A stretch of 64,000 bases of DNA from Budorcas taxicolor (taxonomy: Eukaryota > Chordata > Mammalia > Artiodactyla > Bovidae), in NCBI RefSeq assembly GCF_023091745.1, contig NC_068921.1, positions 12,108,001 to 12,172,000 on the forward strand, in the 5' to 3' direction. Shown piece by piece: positions 57,954-64,000 of the stretch. Under the pieces are notes generated by a model. It was not told the origin of the DNA. It ran no database searches and saw nothing but the letters and a program-made list of their open reading frames with translations. A program made the translations under genes and the position numbers. How positions within the stretch are numbered: position 1 is the stretch's first letter; every line of letters starts with the position of its first letter.

Positions 57954-58025
57954 CTGGTTTCCAACCAATAATAGGTGTTCTCCAAGAAGAAAGTCTTTGA
58001 GCATATCTTCCATCACTATCATATG
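57954..58025 (-). CDS. VWA8: VWA8 exon (72 nt), leads into the P-loop
   Basis: Exactly 24 codons, phase 0 at both ends: HMIVMEDMLKDF then LLGEHLLLVGNQ. The hydrophobic strand HLLLVGNQ is the first beta strand of the AAA core and supplies the G-x-x of the Walker A loop, completed by GVGK in the next exon 21.6 kb away. The acceptor is a strong TTTTTTCCTCTAG and the donor CAG/GTGAGT matches consensus. Because the exon is a multiple of three, its skipping alone would keep frame but remove the first Walker A residues. Confidence 0.95.
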
Positions 58026-59489
58026 CTAGAGGAAAAAACGACTAGAGGTTAATTGTGTTTTGCATAATCAAGGTGAAATAAGAAAGTTAACTTATTAGCT
58101 ATAAAGATATCTTCATGGAAAGAAAAACATGTATTATAATAGAGAATACTCAATTTGATTATGCTAAAAAATTAAAATGCATGCTGTGGTCAAAAATAAG
58201 TCATATAACCAATTGGGTCACTCATATTTATAAGACCTGAAATGGTCTACCTTAGCAAGACTCAACCACTGACTGATACATATTTCAAAGAGTTTTTATA
58301 ATGTGACTCAAATATTTTTCAGCTATTGTACTATGGAGAGTTGGCTTATAATTTAATGTGATATTTAAATTAATACTAATGTAAATATACAAAGGTTTTC
58401 TAAAACAACTGGAGATTTCATGGAAAATCTTACATAGACTTCTTAACTATGACTTTCAATGCATATGTGTAGGTTTAGAATTTAAAATGTCGGCAACTAT
58501 ACTCCAAAAAATTATATATTTTTAAAATTTTTTCATATTTTTAAGTTCAAAACATGACACAATATAATAAGATTAAAGTTGTTCACAGTAGTCACAGAGG
58601 AAATTACATTGCTCTTTTGGATCTTGACAAATAGGACAATCATAAGTAGGTCAAAAAGGCTCAGCCAGGATTAAAGGGAGAACTACAGCCTGGAACGATT
58701 CATATCCCTATTTCCTCTTGGTTTTCTGTATTGAAAAAATAAAGGCCTCAAAGTACTAAAGTTATTGAAGTTCTCTATTTGTGAAAAAGGCAACTTAACC
58801 TTTTACATCTTATACATGCTGTAGATATTGTTCTCGTTTGCCAGTCTTTTTTTTAAACCTGGTTTGTGATTTTTTTTCTACATCTAAAATATTGTCCTTT
58901 TACTTCTCATGTTAAGCAATAACAATATTTTCTTCAGAGTTTCTAGAAAAACTAAAAAAGTTTTCTCCCTCCTTCAAGAACAGATGAGTTTTCCTTAATG
59001 TTTATCTTGGTAATTTTTTAAAAATGCTTTCAGATAAACCATGGAACTGGAGTTTTAATGAGGCTTGAAGTAGGGTCAGCTATTTTGTTCATTCTGGAGT
59101 ACTTTTTAGAATAAAATGAGATGTTATTAATAATTATGCTGAGACAACAAGTATAAACAGGGACTATTTTGAGTAAACGAGGGTACACAGTTACCCAAGT
59201 TAAAAGGAAGACTTACAACATCTGGCTTCTAGTTTGGGTTCTAGTGATAATTTGGTCTGCAGAACTCTTCTGTTTAACTAAGATGAACAATCAGTGCCGA
59301 TTTCCAGAAAACATTAAGTTCTTCCAGAAATACCTGGGCTAATCTCCATGAAAAATAGATAGAAAAGTTGGAACAAACACCTAGATAGCAGGTAAAAAAG
59401 CAATGTGAATACTGAATAATAATCCAAACTACAGCTGTCATCTTTACTTTTTCTCATGTCTTCCTACTTTTTGCCCTGATTACACCTAA

Positions 59490-61245
59490 CTAGATTATTC
59501 AAGTCAACAAACATTAGCTAAGGCTAAGGTCATGCCTACGGAGTTCTTTTCTTAACCTCTCGGCCCCCTTGGTACCACAGACAATTTCTTCAAAGTCTCC
59601 TCTCCTGATTCCCTCCTACTTCTCTAACGGTTTCTCTCCTTGGTGTTTTGGGTTGTATCTTCTTCTTTTTGCAGCAATTCCTTAAATACTGATTTTCTTC
59701 CTTTTTTGGTTCTCTTTCACTCCCTTGTTACCTGCTTTCCTGGGAACCATGGGATGGGGCAGACCAGGTTAAGCCTTCTTGTACGCGGGCACCCATCTGA
59801 AGGGGGAAGGAGGGCAACGTGCACCTCAGTGCTGGAAGAGTCACTGCTGACCCTACTCTCCCTGAATCCACTCATCCATTCCATGGCTTCAACCACTAAC
59901 TTTACACTGATCTTCAACAGCAAGACCATTCTTCTTGACTCCAGCCCCACATTTCTGAGAAAATATTGAATTATACTTGGCTGTTTCCCAGTCTACTAGA
60001 ACTTAATACACCCAAAACGTGGCTCATTCCTTTCTCCACAGCTTCATGCTTTAGCCTGTATTTCTAATCCCAATTAATAGCATCATTTTCTACAACCTGA
60101 CCCAATCATCACCATCTTCCTGCCCAACTCAGTTGGCCCTTAGCAAAAGCTAAATCTAAGCTATCCAGCCATTTGATATCTAAGCTATCAAATTTACTGT
60201 ATCCATTCTTTTTTTTCCCCCTATTCCCATAGCTTTCATCCAAGTTTCTTTTTTTTTTTCTTTCTCATCTCTGGCCTAGATTTTTACCCACCAATGTGGC
60301 ATCTCAAACTTCAGTGTCTCCTTGAGTTAATATGTGCTCCACGGTACTGACAGTCATTTTTCGGTTCACAATCATGTCAGTTTTTCTCTTCCCCAAAACT
60401 CTTTAAATGACTAATACCTTCGGGACAAGGATCACTCCTTATCTTTTTGATTTAGTCTCAAGCGCATCCCCCGTCACTCTCCTACTGTGTGTTCCAGCCA
60501 CGGGCACAGTGGAGAGTCATTTCCTCTTCACTCTTCTGTTGACTTTCCCAGCAGACCACGTGCTCCGTGAGGGAGGCTCTCTGGCTTTCATCCAACAGAA
60601 GGCCCCTCTGGCGCTCCCTGCCCCCATGCGGCTTCCCCGTGTGTCCTCTCCACTCTGTCCCCGCTGTCTGTCCTCACTCACACCCTCCCTAAGTTCACTT
60701 GGACTACTGCCACAGCCTCCTCACTAGTCCCCCTGTGTCTCTGTTCCAACTCACAGGTAATGATACAGGATGAACGCAAAGTGAGCAAAAGGAGAAACGC
60801 TCCTCAAAGCTTTGAACAGCTTTCTCACTTCTTCTGAATAGCTTCCCAGTTCCTTCATTAGCAAGGCCCATATACTATGACCTTTTAACTCATCAGCCTC
60901 ATTTCTTGTCATTCTTCCATTTTAAACCTCACCTCTGGCCACGACAATTAATTAGATGTAGCTTCCTAAATGAGCTCCACTCTTATGTAGCCACGTCTCT
61001 GCAGATGCTAGTGTCTCTGCCTGAGTCTTTCAACTTCACCTAGTGAACTCACTTTCTAGAATCATTCCAATCCGGGACCATCACCTCATCAATGCTACCA
61101 GAGTAACCTATGTGTACTTCAATTACATCATAACGATGTGTACTTGCTTGCCTTCCCCCTTGAGACATTCAGGCAACTTGAGCCCTGGAACTGTGTATGT
61201 ATGTACTTTAATCTCTGTGTTCTGATACTGGATTGAAGTTTGGGT
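59490..61245 (+). mobile_element. Long L2 LINE copy, about 1.75 kb
   Basis: Collinear L2 text: CCTCTCGGCCCCCTTGGTAC, CTGATTCCCTCCTACTTCTC, CATCCATTCCATGGCTTC, GGCATCTCAAACTTCAG, CTTGGACTACTGCCACAGCC, CTTTGAACAGC and, near the end, CTTGCCTTCCCCCTTGAGAC. It spans the end of the RT ORF and the 3' UTR. All frames are broken; the longest (106-109 codons) are not genes. Confidence 0.72.
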
Positions 61246-61282
61246 TTAAAACCTAAACCAACTTTTTGGCCAATCCAATAAT
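61230..61282. mobile_element. Mariner-type miniature inverted-repeat element
   Basis: GGATTGAAGTTTGGGTTT on the left and AAACCTAAACCAACTTTTTGGCCAATCC on the right are imperfect inverted repeats matching ruminant mariner ends. There is almost no interior. Confidence 0.65.
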
Positions 61283-61487
61283 ATCCTAGAACAAGGACAG
61301 ACACAAGGCAGACATTAAAAAAATTTTTTTTTCAGCTCTGAAGCTCATTAGGTTTAAGAGGCTACTAATTGATCCTCCAATTTCTCCTCTTTACTACTAC
61401 AAGTAAAATATTCCTTAAAGAGAGATACAATAAAAATATACTCCTAATTAAGAACATTCAAAATCTTTTTCCTTCTTTCATTAATTC

Positions 61488-61600
61488 ACTCAACACATAT
61501 TCACTCAATAGTCACTATGTGCCAGGCACTATGCTATCCGCTAGAGATACAAAATTAAAACAACAACACAAGGTTTTATCTTAGTAGTGTAGGAAACGTG
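61488..61600 (-). mobile_element. L2 3'-end fragment
   Basis: CAACACATATTCACTCAATAG, CACTATGTGCCAGGCACTATGC and CGCTAGAGATAC: the reversed L2 tail. Short but clear. Confidence 0.6.
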
Positions 61601-63196
61601 TTTTAAAAATCAGCTACAACACGGAGTGGCAAGAAGACCACAGGCACAGAACAAGATGGTATAGAAGCACCTAAATATTCAAGAGGCAAGGAAGATACTG
61701 CTTCATAGGTGAAGTGCAGCAGAAAAGACGATAGTAACACACACAACAAAACTGAACTTAATCAAGTCATCGCTCCAAGAACTGGCACAGCTGGAATTTT
61801 TCCTTAACGGTTAATTCATAATGCTTTGTGAAGAGCGGGTACATTTGGAGACAGGCTACAGAAATCCCTCAGGGCCACTGCGCAAAGTTCACAGCACAGT
61901 CCTCCACGTCTGGGTCACAAACACCATGGCAACAGACACTGTGTTCAAGGGCACAATGGCCCTCCCTGCTCCCGAATTTCCTCCATTCTTACACGCTGGG
62001 AAGTCTTTTCGATCTTTGCTGCCACGGAGTTTTTCAAATTGTCACTTATGACAAAGTTTCCTCTTTCTTTTGAATCCACTCCTTTCTGCTACATGAACAG
62101 AGTGTGGTAGCACAAATGCTTGAAAATATCTTCCTTACAAGCATGTTCTGGTCTTTGACAGACAAGATTCTTTATTCCTTTGTGCCTTATAAGTAACCTT
62201 ATTTTCTGTTCTTTTGTTCCCTGCTTGTATAAGAGCATTAACGCTCTGGAAGAAAAATAAAACTGACGTTAGTTAATGGCCCATAGAATGAAAAAAAAAA
62301 GAAAAAGCAAATCCAGGCTATGCCTTTCGCTATGTCATGGGTAATTATAATTCGAACAGACTTTAAAAATATTTAATCAAGACTTTTATGGAGAAAGAAG
62401 AATTTGTGTAGATACCTTTTATTGTTAATATAATGTAGGGATATAAATTATGGTCCTCATAGGACAAAAAAATATACTCCTAATTAAGAACATTCAAAAT
62501 CTTTTTCCTTAGGGAATGGCAGATAAAAATAATTTACTTTAATTCTCTAATTATTTAATATAGGGAAAATGGCAAGAAGTACTTCAAACAATTTGTAAAT
62601 GTGGGATTATAATATACGTGCAAATTGGCGGCCAAATATTAGAGAAATATTTAAGTATGTTTTATATTATAAAATAAACACATGACCATATGACAGAAAA
62701 TCTGGAAAAGAAAAAATCCTTCATATTATGAATAATTTTCTCTGGAAAAATTTCTTATTAAAGTGAACATCTATAATACAACTTTCTGGACACACATTTA
62801 TTTCTGTGTCTTAGTGGGAGCACCATATACAAGTGGAAATTTGTCTACTCTGATCCACTGAAAAAAGATTTTAAAAAGTAAAGAATAGAAAAATACTGGG
62901 CATTTTCAGAAAAAGGAAAGAAATGTGAGGAAAAGAATACATAGGACACATCCTTTGAATTACTTGAAATGATTTAACTAACAAAAATGCAGGAGAATCA
63001 ATAAGAGTGCTTTCTGTTTTTAATTTAATAATATATTCATTTTACTTGAAGTATAGTTATGTGTGCATATAAAATTGATTAATCATTGCAGCAACTCTTT
63101 CCATTCTCAAGTAACTCTGGAAAGAATTTATAACTTTACAATGCACTAATAAAAGATGTCTCAACACCTCATTCTGCAACATCTGAATGAAACCAG

Positions 63197-63247
63197 TTTA
63201 GTTCAGTTCAGTGCAGTCGCTCAGCTGTATCCGACTCTTTGCGACTT
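63197..63247 (-). mobile_element. BovB/SINE 3'-tail stub (about 50 bp)
   Basis: TTTAGTTCAGTTCAGTGCAG then TCGCTCAGCTGTATCCGAC and TCTTTGCGACT, after which similarity stops. An extremely 5'-truncated insertion of either BovB or a BovB-tailed SINE. Confidence 0.88.
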
Positions 63248-63349
63248 AGCAAATTACAAACATAAACATCAGTTATACTTGAACTGGAGTTAATTACCAC
63301 AGTGTAAGAGGTGATTTAATTACCCAGGAATGCAAAATCTAGATCTTAC

Positions 63350-63456
63350 CTGGATGTTGTTGTAGAACAAAACATCAGGCACTTTCATTTTCTCGTGGGC
63401 ATTATAGATTGGTGCACTAACCGCGCCAATCCTCAGAGATCCAGAAGAGATTTCAC
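63350..63456 (-). CDS. VWA8: VWA8 exon (107 nt), upstream of the AAA core
   Basis: Two bases (GT) complete a codon begun in an exon outside the window (Cys if the family residue holds), then 35 codons: EISSGSLRIGAVSAPIYNAH, then EKMKVPDVLFYNNIQ. It forms the segment before the P-loop of this AAA module. Acceptor GTTTAG/GT follows a short pyrimidine tract; donor CAG/GTAAGA is strong. The exon ends on a codon boundary and joins the 57954-58025 exon in frame. Confidence 0.95.
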
Positions 63457-64000
63457 CTAAACATTTCACATAGGACAGAGAATTACTTATAGCCCTGTCC
63501 TCAGAGAAGCCAAGTCCAGCCTGAACAGGATATAATATAGCATCTTTAACATTGTGTAGGCTCATCAAGGAATTTTAATCTAACATCTAAAAGAAATAAG
63601 CTTGAAGGTAGTAATAAAACATCATAGCTTCGCAAAAAAATCTTAAAAGCTCTACAAAAAGGCTGAAGATGTTTCAAAATATCAAAAATTTTATTTAAAA
63701 CAACATATGGAGCAAGCAACATATAGGTAAGATTGAGAATGGAAAAACCCAGAACTCAGTCAAGGCACCTTTATGAGCTGTTTAGTCAGAGACTCTGAAA
63801 TACATATATCTGAAAATTCCGAAGTACCATGAATATAATCTTTTTTTTCTTTTTAGAACCCATAGAAGAATCCCCTAGAGCTCTAGTCAAAACTACAGAT
63901 GAACTGACCCCAGACCTTTCAAACCACTAGTTTCAGGAAAGGTCCAGATCTGTACTTCCAAATAAGTACCACAGGTGCTACAGTTGTTCTGTGATGATTA
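63457..64000 (-). other. VWA8 intron, upstream end (partial)
   Basis: Sequence upstream, in the transcript, of the first visible exon. It is AT-rich, with one poly-T run near 63841. I see no repeat family, gene or RNA signal. Confidence 0.7.

Larger units (their letters stand above)
58026..63349 (-). other. VWA8 intron, 5.3 kb
   Basis: Contains a long L2 copy, a mariner-like miniature element and an L2 fragment, plus a BovB tail stub near 63200. The stretches 58026-59480 and 61760-63190 are AT-rich without recognisable features. A 38-base segment (ATACTCCTAATTAAGAACAT and following) occurs twice, at about 61438 and 62474. Confidence 0.8.
1..64000 (-). other. VWA8: VWA8 gene body, internal part
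   Basis: Seven minus-strand exons with matching phases make one continuous reading frame that I recognise as an internal AAA+ ATPase module of VWA8. The family is known as a roughly 1,900-residue mitochondrial protein with several dynein/midasin-related AAA modules and a C-terminal von Willebrand A domain. Only one AAA module lies here; neither the mitochondrial targeting end nor the VWA domain is in the window. Intron sizes from 5' to 3' in the transcript are 5.3, 21.6, 26.6, 2.0, 4.2 and 2.7 kb. I see no promoter, CpG island or polyadenylation site for the gene, as expected for an internal segment. Confidence 0.93.

Noticed and set aside
60407..60727. 106-codon frame, proline/leucine-rich
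   Set aside because: It falls inside the long L2 copy, where CT-rich text readily gives such open frames.
1..64000. A novel multi-gene or defence-like system
   Set aside because: The window is intronic mammalian DNA; apart from VWA8 exons and transposon remnants no coding or RNA signal is convincing.

Overview
This window is nuclear DNA of a ruminant, almost certainly a bovid. It holds BovB (RTE-class) LINEs, Bov-tA/Bov-A SINEs whose tails match BovB, young ruminant L1 copies and tRNA-derived ART2A/CHR-type SINEs. There are no operons, prokaryotic signals, CRISPR arrays or phage-like features. I cannot tell cattle, yak, buffalo, sheep and goat apart from the sequence alone.

One protein-coding gene is supported: an internal part of VWA8 (von Willebrand factor A domain-containing protein 8), transcribed on the minus strand across the whole window. 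Seven coding exons are visible, in transcript order 63350-63456, 57954-58025, 36272-36348, 9579-9654, 7482-7617, 3143-3262 and 261-466 (794 coding bases). Every exon has AG/GT borders and all six internal junctions keep the reading frame. Together they encode one AAA+ (dynein/midasin/MoxR-like) ATPase module: a leading segment, a Walker A loop split across two exons, the Walker B box, a sensor-1-like Asn, and the start of the following helical region. The first and last exons of the gene lie outside the window.

Everything else is intron, largely explained by layered transposons. Region by region: 467-7481 holds a SINE, an old L2 and MIR, and a 2-kb BovB; 7618-9578 an L2 remnant and an unexplained open frame; 9655-36271 is a 26.6-kb intron with BovB, L1, L2, MIR, SINE and TIR-transposon copies; 36349-57953 is a 21.6-kb intron with the densest nesting (38.5-39.8 kb, 41.2-43.5 kb, 49.1-49.4 kb, 50.2-53.1 kb); 58026-63349 holds a long L2; 63457-64000 shows nothing recognisable.

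I found no undescribed gene system. The points worth checking are structural: inverted SINEs close to the 77-base exon that carries the Walker A Lys, same-orientation BovB copies flanking two exons, nested insertions resolved by target-site duplications, and a chimeric SINE. Repeat boundaries are by eye and usually good to about 10-20 bases unless a target-site duplication fixes them. Family names come from recognition, not from a database search.
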